Counted from the first letter of the stretch, positions 1 through 10,775 are shown. The stretch is DNA of 64,000 nt from Maratus speciosus (GCA_963932465.1 OZ010792.1:282703836-282767835); one strand, 5' to 3'. Numbers and translations are program-made. The notes: generated from the letters alone by a model not told the origin.

Positions 1-677
1 TAAAACGTATAAATCCATCAAACTGGAAGTCGAAATTTTTCACGAATCCAATACTTTCTTCTTGTAAAGATAGAAGAAAGTAAAAATACATATTTTTTAT
101 TTCCATGAATATATTTGATTTCAATTTTTCATATAGACATTCTTATGATATAACCTTTACCTATAATTATGTACTATGTATGTTGCCTACTAGGTTCTAT
201 GTTAGTGAAGTATTTGAATTGAATGTGTTGAAATACATTTTTATTTTACTTCAGATGTGCATGTAATGGCTTTTATATATATATATATATATTTTTTTTT
301 TCAAAATTAACCGAAATGACTTAAATTCGTTAAATGTGTATCTTGTTTAAATTTTTAAATTATTTCTGAAAATTGAAAAAACCCACATTATGGGTTTTTC
401 AGTGGTCTTTTTCAAATGGGCCCATTCTGAAAAAACCCACTGTGTTTTTTCGAACTGGGCCCAGCTTTGCGAACCCTGATCAAAATTGTACCGGTGGTGG
501 AACATACTATATTTTTTTCATATATAAAAAAAATATATTTTTTGTTATTTTTATATTTGTGCAAATAATATTTTTGTTTTTCTGAAGAAAGAATTTACGC
601 ATAAAAGTAAGTGAAATTTTATATAAGTACGTTTTGTGTTGCTATACATAATTTAAATTAGATTAAAAATAAAGATA
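1..677. other. AT-rich flank 5' of the gypsy element, no gene seen
   Basis: No coding signal. From about 376 to 470 there is a short GC-richer patch with AAAAAACCCAC written twice and its complement GTGGG/TGGGTTTTT between, so it can fold on itself, plus two GGGCCC palindromes. A 5' LTR would be expected here for the retroelement that follows, but nothing matches the putative 3' LTR at 7400. The 5' LTR has been lost or replaced. Confidence 0.6.
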
Positions 678-1840
678 ATGGCGCATCTAGTACGTGCGAA
701 AAAGTCGATTTACTGGCCGTGGTGCGGGAATTAGGTTTAGAAGCACCTGAAAGCTCTACTAAGTCCCAACATTCAGATATTATAACAAAATTGGACGATT
801 ATAATAAAGGCATTGTTAAAACTCTTTTAGCCGGAATTGTTAGTGAACGTGAAGAAACTGACAGGGAATTGCAGCTGGAACAAGCGGATAAGCGAGACTA
901 TGAGCTTAAAAAATTAGAGCTTTAGGTTGCCGCTAAAAATAAGACAGAAATTCCAACATTAAGTAGCGGGATGAAAAGCCCCGATGTTTTGAAATTAATT
1001 GCAAAGTATAACAACCAGGTAGAAATTAGTATTTACCTAACCCTATTTGAACGCCAAATAAAGCGTTTGGGTGTAGAAAAGGAAAATTGGGTAACTTATT
1101 TGCTAGGCCTCTTACCGTTGGAAATAGTTAACATAATAGGTCGTGAAAAGGAGGAACTATCTAATGATTATGAATACGTTAAACAGTTATTACTCAAAAG
1201 ATTCAAGCTCAGTGAGGAACAATTTAGACAGAAATTCCTTTCCCATAGAAAGGAGAATCCGGCCTCGTGGCGAAATTTTTCATTTGAATTAGCTAATTTT
1301 TTGGAACAGTGGCTAATAGGTCTTGATATTTTGTCCTATGCGGATTTTAAAAAAACATTTTGGTTATTTGGCAAATAAGGAAAAAATTACCATTTGAAAT
1401 GAGAGAGCATTTCATCGATGACTTGCCTAAGTTTACTAAAGTTGCTGATTTTATAAGTAAACTTGATGATTATGAGGCAGCTCGCAATGATATCAGGAAG
1501 ACTTCCGAACCAAGAAATCCGAATAATGTTTAAAGACGTTTTACTCAAAACGTTGAAAACAAAGGTTTTAACAGAAATAACATTCCGCAAAGTAATAAAT
1601 ATGAAAAAATCCTCTTAACATATGAAATAACGCTAACCCTTTCAAAATTAAATGCTTTTATTGTAATGAATACACCTCCCACAAATCACATCAGTGTCCC
1701 CGCAGAAAAGAAGGACCAACTTATTTTAGAGGCAAAGAAACCGAACACAGGGCTGACCAAAGTAACCTCAATTATAATAAATCAGTAAACACTACCAATA
1801 ACAATTCCTGCTCATCGGATAAAATCCTCAAAATTAATGA
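678..1840 (+). pseudogene. gag: gypsy gag polyprotein remnant
   Basis: Structural capsid/nucleocapsid precursor of the retroelement. The start is the ATG at 678 (MAHLVRAKK). One base is missing from the A-run just after, and the frame then continues at about 708 (KVDLLAVVRELGLEAP), with an EK-rich helical stretch to a stop at 923. The capsid-like part runs from about 935 to 1378 (MKSPDVLKLIAKYNNQ..., PASWRNFSFELANFL) and continues in another frame to about 1600 (PFEMREHFIDDLP). A nucleocapsid zinc knuckle is visible at about 1650-1700 (KCFYCNEYTSHKSHQC), spaced C-X2-C-X5-H-X4-C, one residue longer than the usual C-X2-C-X4-H-X4-C. At least three frame breaks. Family assignment comes from order and motif; this gag type is common in arthropod gypsy elements. 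Confidence 0.7.
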
Positions 1841-1844
1841 AATT

Positions 1845-2558
1845 ATGGGGAAAAACGTCAATTCTGTGGTAGATTCTGGATCCGATGTGACAATGGTGAA
1901 CAATAATATCTATAAGGTTTTAGGATGCCCGAAATTAAATGAAAATTATGTAAAATTGACAGGAATTAGCGGAAAAGGAGTGAGTCCTAATGTTTTTTTC
2001 AATACTGACATTTCAATTGATAATATTAGTGTGAATCGGGATATTTATGTCATTAATGATTTACAGCATGAAATGATTTTAGGAAATAATTGTTTGAATA
2101 AATTAAATTTGGAAATATCGGGTAATGGCCTTAAAGTTAGGAGTAAACGAAATAAGAAGAAAAATTATATTGTTAATATGGTAACTGCGGTTCCTTTAGA
2201 AATTCCGAAGATAGATTCTCCTTCAGATGTTATAGGCATTCCCTTGGCCAAATCAGTCTTCCGGTTGAATGTTACAATCATTCCCAAGACCATTCCAAGC
2301 TTGTGGTTAAATTCCACCGACACTCCTATGACTGAAGAATCCTTAGCCGACACTCCTAAATATGAATCTGTTTATTTAGCAGAAATAGCAAATTCCGTTA
2401 ATGTAAATGAAATCGATCTTACTCACATAACTGACTGCGGTTTAAAAGAAGAATTAATTAACTTAGTTGAGAATTATAAGCCTAAGACAACTAAAAGCGT
2501 TAATCTGAAAGTTAAAATAATATTAAGCGATGAAATACCAATTACGCACCGACCCTGA
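1845..2558 (+). pseudogene. pol: gypsy aspartic protease and start of reverse transcriptase
   Basis: Retropepsin that would cleave the Gag-Pol precursor. The active-site signature is clear near the N-terminus (VVDSGSDVTMVNN, residues ~9-21), followed by a beta-rich segment ending in MILGNNCLNKL, the expected second protease landmark (I-L-G/A). After ~130 residues of linker the ORF enters the conserved region before RT (EIPITHRP) and stops at a TGA at 2556. That TGA sits where an Arg codon (CGA) is usual, consistent with C-to-T decay. The frame simply reads on into RT. Confidence is high for the protease, and the gene is dead. Confidence 0.75.
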
Positions 2559-3400
2559 CGACTAGCATTTGCAGAGCAAGCGTTTGTTGATAAACAAATC
2601 CAGGAATGGCTTGATAAAGGAATTATACGAGAAAGTTGTTCGAGTTACGCCGCCCCTGTTGCTTTAGCCAAAAAGAAGAATGGCGATTTGAGATCATGTA
2701 CTGATGACAGAAAGCTTAATTAAAAGATAATTAGGGATAACTACCCGCTTCGAGTAATAGATGATATTTTAGACGATATCGGGCAAAGTCAGGTTTTTTG
2801 CACATTAGATTTGAAGAACGGGTTTTTTCACGGAGAAGTCGATGAGGAAAGTTAAAAATTTACCTCGTTTGTTACAAATAATTCACAGTTCAAATATAAT
2901 TTCATGTCTTTCGGCTTAAGCTTAGCTCCTCAGCGTTTTCAACGGTACATATACGCATGCCTCAAAGAACTAATAAGAGATAAAACGATTTCGGTGTATT
3001 TAGACGATATAATCGTCCCTGCACAGACTGAAGAAGAGGCGCTTTCCAAATTGAAATGTGTGTTTCAGGTAGTATCAGAGTATGGTCTCGAATTTAATTT
3101 TTTTAAATGTCAGTTTTTGAAAAAAAAGATCGAATTTTTAGGATACATAGTAGAAAACGGAACGATTCGCCCTTCAGAAACACAAACCTTGGCCGTTCAG
3201 AAATTCCCTGAACCACAAAATAAGAAACAACTCCAGAGTTTCCTAGGATTAACTGGATATTTTAGAAATTTATACAGCGAATTATGCTAGAATCGCTAAA
3301 CATTTAAGTGATCTTCTAAAAACGGAGAACGAATTTAATTTTAGAGCAAGTCAAAAGGAAGCTTTCCAAATATTAACAAAAAATTGTCTGATAAACCGGT
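2559..3400 (+). pseudogene. pol: gypsy reverse transcriptase domain
   Basis: RNA-dependent DNA polymerase. RT blocks appear in order: KGIIRESCSSYAAPVALAKKK at 2616-2680, the CTLDLKNGFFH block at about 2800, MSFGLSLAPQRFQRYI at 2904, the catalytic YLDD (VYLDDIIV) at 2994, and FLGYIVENGTIRPS with the LQSFLGLTGYFRNL connection at 3140-3270. In-frame stops at about 2719 (after RKLN) and 2852 (after VDEES), and a frameshift near 3280 where the frame shifts from YSELC to ARIAKHLSDLL. The catalytic aspartates are intact, but no continuous polymerase can be made. Confidence 0.8.
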
Positions 3401-3770
3401 GTTGCACATATTTAGACGAGGGGCAGAGACAGAATTACACACAGATGCTAGCAGCTTAGGATTTGGGGCAGTCTTGTTACAAAAAGACGATTATGGAAAT
3501 TTACACCCCATTCATTTCATGAGTAAGAAAACAACACCCGCCCAAGCCAAATATAATAGTTACGAGCTCGAAGCGCTTGCTGTTATTGAAGCATTAAAGA
3601 AATTCCGGACTTACCTGTCAGGGAATAAATTTAAAATAATAACGGACTGTTCCGCCTTTCATAAACCATTAGAGAAGAAAGGTCTTACCCCGAAAGTAGC
3701 AAGTTGGTCATTATTTCTACAAAAATTCGATTATCAGGTTGTCCACAGGCCCAGAAATTAAATGAAACAC
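3384..3770 (+). pseudogene. pol: gypsy RNase H domain
   Basis: Degrades the RNA strand of the RNA:DNA hybrid during reverse transcription. Three catalytic acidic positions can be placed: D in ELHTDASSLGFGAVL (~residue 21), E in YNSYELEALAVIEAL, and D in KIITDCSAF. The usual HRPRN...VDALSR tail follows. A TAA at 3759 separates HRPRN from MKHVDALSRN, but the frame is unchanged, so this is a single nonsense change between RNase H and integrase. Confidence 0.8.
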
Positions 3771-4779
3771 GTTGATGCGCTAAGTCGTAACACCGTATTT
3801 GTCACGACGCGTTCACATGATGAAATTACAACAAAATTAACCAAAGCAAAAAACGAGGACGATTACATCAAAACTATTAAAACACTAGTTGAAAAAAATG
3901 AAAGCAAAGATTATTTTGTTAGGCAAAATATTATGTATAAATATGAAGATGCTAGAGAATTAATTATAGTACTGGAAATCATGCAAAAAGAAATTGTTCC
4001 CGAAATTCATAATAAAGGACATTACGCTGTAGCCAAGACCGAAGCGATAATAAAGCAGAATTATTATATCCCTAATCTTCGAAAAGAAATCAAAAGTGTT
4101 ATAGGAAATCGTGTAGAATGCATCCTATACAATAGAAAGCGAGGGAAAGGTGAAGGATTGCTAAATCCCATTCCTAAACAGGATATCCCTGTCCAAAATT
4201 ATCACGTCGACCACTTAGGCCCAATGCCTTCGACCAACAAAAACTATAATTTTATCTTCTCTGGTGGACTATCTTAGTGGACGCTTTTACAAAATTTGTA
4301 TGGTTTTATCCAGTTAAGACGACATCCGCTAAAGAAGCAATTTCTAAATAAAAAATTCAACACGCTACATTCGGAAATCCAGAGCAAATAGTTAGCGACC
4401 GAGGTGCCGCCTTCACCTCTAGTGAGTTTAAAAAGTACCTCAAAAAAGAAAATATTTAGCATGTTCTAATTACAACGGAATTGCCCAGAGGAAACGGACA
4501 GGTAGAACGATAACAAGAGACTCTCACATCAATCCTTGCTAAATAAAGTATCGATGATCCGTCGAGGTGGTATAAATATGTATCGACTATTTAGCGAATA
4601 ATGAAAAGTACGATTTCCCGAAGCACTCAATACACACCCTTTGAGCTTTTAACGGGAGTAAAAATTAGAGATAAAGATGATTTAACAGTGAAACAAATTT
4701 TTTGATGAGGAACATGAAAACGTGTTTGTTGAGGAGAGACAGAACAGCAGAAATATCGCAAAACAACATATATTAAGAA
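3762..4779 (+). pseudogene. pol: gypsy integrase, N-terminal and catalytic domains
   Basis: Inserts the cDNA into the genome. The zinc-binding region is EIHNKGHYAVAK...NRVECILYNRK (about 3995-4140). Both histidines are present, but only one cysteine of the C-X2-C pair is clear. The first catalytic Asp is in NYHVDHLGPMPS (about 4200). A short insertion near 4262-4275 breaks the frame; it resumes as VDAFTKFVWFYPVK. The second Asp is in IVSDRGAAFTS (about 4390) and the glutamate in GNGQVER (about 4492). Further stops near 4351, 4457, 4513 and 4543. The domain then runs to 4779, where an unrelated repeat has been inserted. Confidence 0.8.
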
Positions 4780-5411
4780 AATCCCTGCCGGCTCGGGCCT
4801 ACAGGCGGAGGTAGATTTCGATGTTAAGTACTAAATTCCCCAACAAAACTTGAATCAAGATTAGAGATAAAACCCAGTTTCTTCAGAAAGAGTGAGCTGT
4901 AGGGAGCTAAACTTTTTGTGAAAATTATAATATACACGAATACACACACACACATGTACATGGGATAGGTTTAAAAAATGGCTACAAAAAATTCAGAGAA
5001 CCTTAAATTGTTAAAATATGTTAATATCCCCATAGTCGGGTTTTTATCATGTTTTAATACGTTTCTTCAAACTCACATGACGTTACATATTCACCTGCTG
5101 AGGTCCATTATATTTCCAATATGACGCAATATACGTATTTTTTAATTCGTCAAACTGTTTATTTTATTTTGAGTTTTCATGCTAAAATCTTGCTCTAGAA
5201 AACTTATGACGTAATATTCAATTTGTTTTCAATTTGTCAAAATATTTAATTTTACACGTGAAAATTTTGCAAAAGAAAAGTAATTGTTGTGGTGAAAATT
5301 TTATTGTTTTTTTTTTAATTGTTGGCAACTGGTATAACGAAAAACTTTCATTTTTTTTCCTGCCCTTGTTGTGTAAGAGCTGGTTTTATCAGATTCATGT
5401 TAAGACAGTAT

Positions 5412-5532
5412 TAGGTAGATTTCGTAAGAAATACTACCTATTGCAGTCGTTACCGCGGTGCGACTTTTGAAAAATTCCTTCATAACCTTTCATTATAGGA
5501 CCCCAGGAACCCAAAACCACCCCCACCTAAAA

Positions 5533-5589
<57 letters not shown>

Positions 5590-6398
5590 GTATGTACTAA
5601 ATTTTGTCCGCACGATAAAAGTCGCAATTATGCACGGATCGTCTTCAAACTCGCCAATAACTTTAAGATGGCTAATATCTCAGCGGGGATTGAAAATGGG
5701 CAAAATCGGACAAAGGGAATGGAAATGGGGAGTGTTCAAAATTTTGAATACTGTCTGAACAAGATTATGATAAAACCAGCTCTTACACAACAATGACAGG
5801 AAAAAATAAATATTTTTCGTTATAACAGTTGCCAACAATTAAAAAAAAAGCAATAAAATTCTCACTACAACAATTGCTTTTCTATTGCAAGTTCACGTGA
5901 AAAATTAAATTAAATAAATAGTTTGACGAATTGAAAACAAATTGAATATTACGTCATAAGTTTTCTAGTGCAAGATTTCCACATGAAAACTCAAAATGAA
6001 ATAAATAGTTTGACGAATTAAAAAAAAAAAAAAAATATTGCGTCATATTGGAAATAAAATGGACCTCAGTTAGTGAATATGTAACGTCATACGAGTTTGA
6101 GAAAACGTATTAAAACATGATAAAAACACGATTAAGGAAATATTAACTTATTTTAACACTTTGAGGTTATCTGAATTTGCTTTAGCTATTTTTAAAACCT
6201 TTTCCATATACATGCGTGTGTGTATTCGTGTATATTAGAATTTTCACAAAATGTTTAGAACATTTTAGATATTGTTAGAGCTCATTCTTAGTGGAGGAAC
6301 TGGGTTTATCTCTAATCTTGATTTAAGTTTTGTTCGTGAATTTAGTACTTAACTTCGAAATCTACCTCCGCCTGTAGGCCCGAGCCGGCAGGGATTTT
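5412..6398 (-). mobile_element. HER copy B, inverted, nested in copy A
   Basis: A complete copy in opposite orientation: its hairpin end is at 5412-5440 and its GC-rich 5' end at about 6345-6396. The host copy's sequence is continuous across it (AAGACAGTATT on the left, TTCAAAATTTTGA on the right), matching AAGACGGTATTCAAAATTTT in the undisturbed copy at about 26886-26905. The (TA)n tract is at 5539-5577. The element therefore inserted into its own kind. Confidence 0.75.
5539..5595. repeat. (TA)n / (TATG)n microsatellite inside HER copy B
   Basis: About 19 TA units followed by five TATG/GTAT units. The same composite tract (CATA then TA) occurs at the same internal position in HER copies A (6551-6609), C (27046-27110) and D (42900-42946), so it is a family feature rather than a random microsatellite. 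Confidence 0.85.
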
Positions 6399-6566
6399 TC
6401 AAAATTTTGAACCCTCCCCATTTCCACCCTCTTGGGCCGATTTCGCCCATTTTCAATCCCCGCCGCGATATTAGCCATATCAAAGTTGTTGGCGAGTTTG
6501 AGGACAATCCGTGCATAATTGCGACTTTTATCGTGCGGACAAAATTTAGTACATACATACATACAT

Positions 6567-6613
<47 letters not shown>

Positions 6614-6737
6614 TTTTAGGTGGAGGTGGTTTTGGGTTCCTGGGGTCCTATAATGGAAAGTTATGAAGGAATTTTTCAAAAGACGCACCATGGTAACGAC
6701 TGCAATAGGTAGTATTTCTTCCGAAATCTACCTAAAA

Positions 6738-6993
6738 TTCAAGAGGAAAATCGCAAAACTTTCAACTATAAACGCAAAAAGGAGAAATGTTACAGAATTT
6801 GTGATTTAGTTGCGATCCAAAGAACCCAATTAGGGATCGGTATGAAGCTACGACCAAAATTCCTTGGTCCGTACAAAGTGATTAAAGTGAAGAACAATGA
6901 CCAATACGATGTCGAAAAGTGGCCTTCCAAGAGTGTCCAAGAGTAACCTCTACTGCAGCTGATCACATGAAGCCATGGGTTTCTCCAACCTAA
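6738..6993 (+). pseudogene. pol: gypsy integrase C-terminal domain
   Basis: The continuation of integrase beyond the nested repeat: IQEENRKTFNYKRKKEKCY, then GIGMKLRPKFLGPYKVIKVK, the GPY-type C-terminal motif of gypsy integrases. After one frame change it ends ADHMKPWVSPT with a TAA at 6991-6993. The track 6790-7002 on the opposite strand is only its shadow. This fixes the 3' limit of pol and shows that there is no overlapping env. Confidence 0.7.
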
Positions 6994-7399
6994 AATAAAC
7001 ATAGTGTTAGTTCAAGTTGGTGTTTTTTTTTTTTCGTTTATGTCATTTTTTTTATTGTGTTTTACAAGTGTGTGTGTGAACTCTCTATCCATTCGATCAT
7101 TTCTAATAACTATTTTACACAAAGGAATTTTTTTTATATTGTTCAAAGAACTGCATCGAAGTGACAGACTCACCTACACATTACTCTTTTCTTTAAAAAT
7201 ACTATATTACAAAAACCAAGGACTGGAACGGCATTCAGTGTTTTACTTTTATATGGAAAGAATGCGTTCGTCTGTATTTAGTGATTTGACATTGCAATTA
7301 TTTGTCATTTTATTTGCTTTTTGTGTGTTTTTCTAATTTTTTTCAGGTTCCGTGATAGTCGAACGTTACCTAATCCAGCACCATTGGTAGGTGGCCTTT
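6994..7399. other. Untranslated spacer between pol and the putative 3' LTR
   Basis: T-rich sequence with no supported gene. A hydrophobic 110-residue ORF at 7004-7336 is composed mainly of F/L/V from T-runs, has no recognisable domain and is not called. Confidence 0.5.
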
Positions 7400-8083
7400 G
7401 TGAGGACACAAAAGGGTCAGGATGGCCGAGTGTAGTGGCGAGACAATGCCACTGGATGCCTTGTCATCCATTGGATGTTTGAAGCACACCAGATGCCTTG
7501 GGAACCGCGTTCACGGATCAAGGTCCGAATCCCAGGCAAAGGATTGAAAGCTTAGCAAAAATTCAAGAATGAGCACCCAGATATCTGGGCACGCAAGACA
7601 GAGGTGTTTTAGCGTTGGCCAGAGAAAGAGCGCCTCTGCAGACCGCTTTTTTATGATTGAGGCATTGTCCTTCTTTTATTCATGATGAATCCGTGTAGAT
7701 CCGATTTTCACCTTTAATTATATTTTAAATATTGTTTATTGTATATATTTTATAATCGTTTTAGTCATGAATTATTAAGTGTTTGTACTTTTAATGAATA
7801 GTTAAGAAGTGAGTCATTAAATATTTGTCAGTCTGAACAAGTTATAGTTTCTTTTCGTCTGCCGGCTTGTTTGAATCCTACAATATGTGCATGCATATAT
7901 AATCGCTGTTCGAGAAACCATATGTGAAGTATATTTAAAATGAAACTTGTCGTTACTAATAAATAAAAAGAAAGAATGTTGTCCACCTGCTTTGTTGATG
8001 AGAATTTCTAACTGTCCAATCCCCCCAATCCGTGAGGGGCAAGTACAAGAATACATTATTACTGTTGAATGGGTTATGTAACA
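7400..8083 (+). repeat. Putative 3' LTR of the gypsy element
   Basis: Starts TGTGAGGACACAAAAGGGTC, like many gypsy LTRs (5' TG), in the right place downstream of pol. It holds a perfect palindrome CCCAGATATCTGGG at 7576-7589 inside a GC-richer U3-like block, then an AT-rich part. A possible end is TTATGTAACA at 8074-8083 (terminal CA). There is no second LTR in the window to compare, so the boundaries are inferred. Confidence 0.4.
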
Positions 8084-8742
8084 AAAATCTATTATAAAAT
8101 AGTTTTAAATATAAACTATTTTTTTAAGTGTTATTTGATATAAAGTTATTTCATATATAAAGTGATATTTTGTTGACTTCTCTTCATTTGAATCAATAAA
8201 CTATGCGAAAAATAAATGTAATAATTTTTGCACATCATTTCAAGCAAAAGAAATAAATTAAAAAAATCAAAGAATTTTTAGACATTGATAGCCATATCAT
8301 TACGGGGGGGGGGGGGGTCGAAAGATGATAACGTATGATATCGGAAGGGGAGGAGGGGGTTCAAAATTACCAAAAAGTTGATAACGTTATATATGCACAT
8401 CTCCTTATTAATCAAACAAAATATTTTGAAACCGAATGAGTTTAGACGGAAAAAAAAAAGTTACATGGCGTAACTTTTAAAAATTGAAAAACCGGAACGA
8501 AAGAAAAAATACTTTAAGATGAAAAATAGTAAATTAAACGGAGTAACATGTAAGGAATAATTAAAATATGTTATATATATTATTCAGGTCCAATGAAACA
8601 TATCCCTTTCAAAATTATAAAGACACAAACATACACACACAAAAAAAAAAAAACATTGTAAATTAAATCAAATTATTACGATATTAAAAAATCAATATTT
8701 TGTTCTTTTCTTTAATAAATAAATATAGTACTGTGTAAAAAA
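8084..8742. other. AT-rich intergenic stretch with a G14 tract
   Basis: No gene, element end or RNA seen. A poly-G tract of about 14 lies at 8305-8318 and a G-rich run (GGGGAGGAGGGGG) at 8347-8359. These could form G-quadruplex DNA but may equally be sequencing-prone homopolymers. Confidence 0.5.
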
Positions 8743-8746
8743 TATA

Positions 8747-9408
8747 TTCGAGGATGGATGACCGAAAATTGAAAAAAGAACTAAGAGGCATACTTGTCGA
8801 ACATTTTTCCACATAATCAGATCTACCCATAAGTTCGAAGAGGTGTCAGAGCTATTGGAACGGCAAGACGTTTAGAAAACTGTCTGCGCTTATGCCACTT
8901 TGACAAGGTTGCATAAAACCATCCAACGCAAATGCAGTGACATGTTAAGTGATAGGGTTATCTTTCTGCTTCTGCATGACATTGCCAGTCTCATACTGCT
9001 CGCAAAGCTCAAGAATTGCTTCAAAATTTCAAGTGGGAAGTCTGGAGACAAGCGTCTCCCCACGCATAACACCCCCCCCCCAAAAAAAAAAACAGTCAAA
9101 ATATGGCATCCAGTGACTATTTCATGTTTCCAAAATTGAAGAAAACACGTACCTGGAACGGGGTTTTCTTCAAACAGTGATGTAAAAATAGCTGCTAAGA
9201 ATTGACTCAATGCGCATGGACGAGATTTCTACCAAACCGTGTTAAATAAATTTCCCCTGCGTTCAGATAAATGCCTAAATAGATTTGGTGATTATGTGGA
9301 AAAGTGATCGACAAGTGTGCCTCTTAATTCCCCTTTGCAGTTTCGGTCTATTGTTAATAAAAAACTTTTTATTACATTTGTAACCTGTTTTTCTGATCCA
9401 TCCTCGTA
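8747..9408 (+). mobile_element. Internally deleted mariner-type element with TIRs
   Basis: Inverted ends start TTCGAGGATGGATG and share a downstream block, AAGAGGCAYACTTGTCGA...TTTTCCACATAATCA, giving imperfect TIRs of about 80-125 bp (the right arm has extra sequence). It lies between TA-rich flanks. The inside keeps only a mariner catalytic fragment at about 8900-9060: RLHKTIQRKCSDMLSDRVI followed by LHDIASLILLAKLKN, corresponding to the family's HDNARPH block with the catalytic region changed (HDI). Non-functional. Confidence 0.6.
8900..9060 (+). pseudogene. mariner transposase fragment (second catalytic D region)
   Basis: About 55 residues resemble the stretch around the second Asp of mariner-type transposases. 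The frame is TRLHKTIQRKCSDMLSDRVI, then FLLLHDIASL where HDNARPH is usual, then a block corresponding to LLQKFKWEVW. N- and C-terminal parts are absent. Assignment rests on this short match. Confidence 0.45.
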
Positions 9409-9414
9409 TATATA

Positions 9415-10016
9415 TACAAGGTGTTATATAAAAGATGGCCAACACTTTACGAGCTGACAATACACATTAAAACAAACAACTTACATCAAAGAATGCAGTT
9501 GGAAATAAGATGCAAATGTGCTGGTGCATTTGGAAACTTAGCCCATACAAACGTTAATGCTCCATTCCTGTTCCGAGTTATCGGGAGAAGAATGACACTA
9601 ATAACATGCAAATGTCATATGGGGAAGGGAAGAAGAAGAAAGTGTATGCAAAATTTCGCTTCGATTAACACATAAAAGTCGCTGATCCGAGTGTGCAACT
9701 GTTAAACGCGGTAGGAACGTATCGGAAGATGTTGTCCTTCACTAATAGGGAGAAGACTGATATGCATTTTATCTATGGAACTGCAAATGGAAATACTTCA
9801 GAGCCTCAACGTTTGTACGGAACGCGGTTTTCCAGCTTGTTTTTGTCACTTAATCGTTCTTTGTGTGTTTTTACCTCGTGTAAAAACATCACCTTTGGCG
9901 CCCTCTAGTACCCCTGCGTTTGAATTCCGACCAAGCATCCTTTGATGAAAGTTGTTCGTTTAGATGTGTATTATGACTTCTTAAAGTTTTCCCCATCTTT
10001 TCTGAAACACACTGTA
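9415..10016 (+). mobile_element. DUF4817-type Tc1/mariner element, deleted
   Basis: Ends TACAAGGTGTTATATAAAAG on the left and, inverted, TACAGTGTGTTTCAGAAAAG on the right, with an AGATGG block shared inside; TA lies on each side. It carries only an N-terminal transposase fragment (9725-9860). It is directly abutted at the right by the palindromic element starting 10017, so one probably jumped into the TA target next to the other. Confidence 0.6.
9693..9860 (+). pseudogene. DUF4817 (N-terminal DNA-binding) transposase fragment
   Basis: The reading frame contains FTNREKTDMHFIYGTANGN followed by TSEPQRLYGTRF, the signature of the DUF4817 helix-turn-helix region at the start of a large arthropod Tc1/mariner-superfamily lineage (E-K-x-D-M-x-x-I-Y-G ... 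A-x-x-L-Y). It would bind the element's TIRs. The catalytic domain is absent, and after about 9810 the frame has no family resemblance. Confidence 0.55.
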
Positions 10017-10773
10017 TACAGTATGCCCACTAAAGCCCCTTGCCACCCTCTTAACTTTGGAACGGCTGCTGCTCCATTCATAAAAGTGGTGTCTAGGTAT
10101 GGTAAAGTAGCCATGTGCTACTGAACGAAACCGCCTAAGGCGTCACCTGGTGGAAAACTACGGAGTTAGCATTCCTATCTCAAAAACGGAAAGAAATAGG
10201 GGAAAGGGGATTTACAAAGTTGTAGAGCATCATCGATTTAGTGCTAAAAGACACCTCGTGGACATTAATGCGAAGAATAGAACTGTTCAAACGCGTGATT
10301 TCGTACACTATGACGTCCCGAAACTTGAATGGAAGGAGAAATGATTATCTTTCAGACAAATGTGTTCAGACAAATGCAGCTGGCTCTGAGAAGTTTGAAG
10401 ATCTCAAGTAAAGGTATTTGTTATAACTAGTGTTTTTTTTCTTTCTAAGATAGTTTTGTCACGTCACATTCTAGGAAATCACAAAAGAACAAATGCGCAT
10501 TTTACTCGTTCTATTCTTTGCATTGATGTCCACAAGTGTCTCTTCGTACTAAATCGATGATGCTCTACAACTTTGTAAATCATTTTTTCCCTATCTCTTT
10601 TCGTTTTCGAGGTAGGAATACTAACTCCTCAGTTTTCTACCAGGTGGCGCCGTAGGTGGTTTCATTTAGTAGCGCATGGCTACTTTACTATACCTAGACA
10701 CTACTTTTATGAATGTACCAGCAGCCGTTCCGAAGTTAAAAGGATGGCAAGGAACTTTAGTGGGCATACTGTA
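10017..10773. mobile_element. Palindromic (foldback) TA-flanked element with ~280-bp TIRs
   Basis: The arms 10017-~10300 and ~10490-10773 are inverted copies of each other (TACAGTATGCCCACTAAAG... at both ends; the GTGGACATYAATGCRAAGAATAG block at the inner edge). Only about 190 bp of loop remains. TA lies at 10015-10016 and 10774-10775. The 64-residue ORF at 10150-10344 lies inside an arm and has no known domain. Tc1/mariner-like by its TA target. Confidence 0.75.
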
Positions 10774-10775
10774 TA

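Larger units (their letters stand above)
4780..6737 (+). mobile_element. HER copy A (hairpin-end repeat), split by copy B
   Basis: The outer repeat has its left part at 4780-5411 and right part at 6399-6737, together matching the uninterrupted copy at 26254-27235. It begins AATCCCTGCCGGCTCGGGCC, continues with several ATTCGTCAAACTATTTA and TATGACGTAATATT motifs and CACGTG boxes, then a (TA)n tract, and ends in an imperfect hairpin GGTAGTATTTC...GAAATCTACC followed by TAA. It lies inside the gypsy integrase codons, with at most a 2-bp AA target duplication. No coding capacity. A non-autonomous element, possibly Helentron/HINE-like (inference). Confidence 0.7.
678..8083 (+). mobile_element. Degenerate Ty3/gypsy LTR retrotransposon, interrupted
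   Basis: Domain order is gag, CCHC knuckle, aspartic protease, reverse transcriptase, RNase H, HHCC/DDE integrase with a C-terminal GPY-type segment, which is the Ty3/gypsy order. Many in-frame stops and several frameshifts show that it is dead. A 1.96-kb nested repeat (4780-6737) sits inside the integrase C-terminus. The coding frame resumes exactly across it (...HILR before, IQEENR after), which proves that the repeat arrived after the retroelement. No envelope gene was seen after the integrase stop at 6991. The 5' LTR is missing; a 3' LTR from 7400 is plausible. Outer limits are therefore approximate. Confidence 0.85.

Noticed and set aside
5458..6691. ORFs with poly-YI peptides around the (TA)n tracts
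   Set aside because: They are created by the microsatellite in HER copies and are not conserved in frame among copies.
7004..7336. Hydrophobic ORF after pol as an envelope gene
   Set aside because: No signal peptide-furin-transmembrane layout or cysteine pattern; composition follows T-runs.
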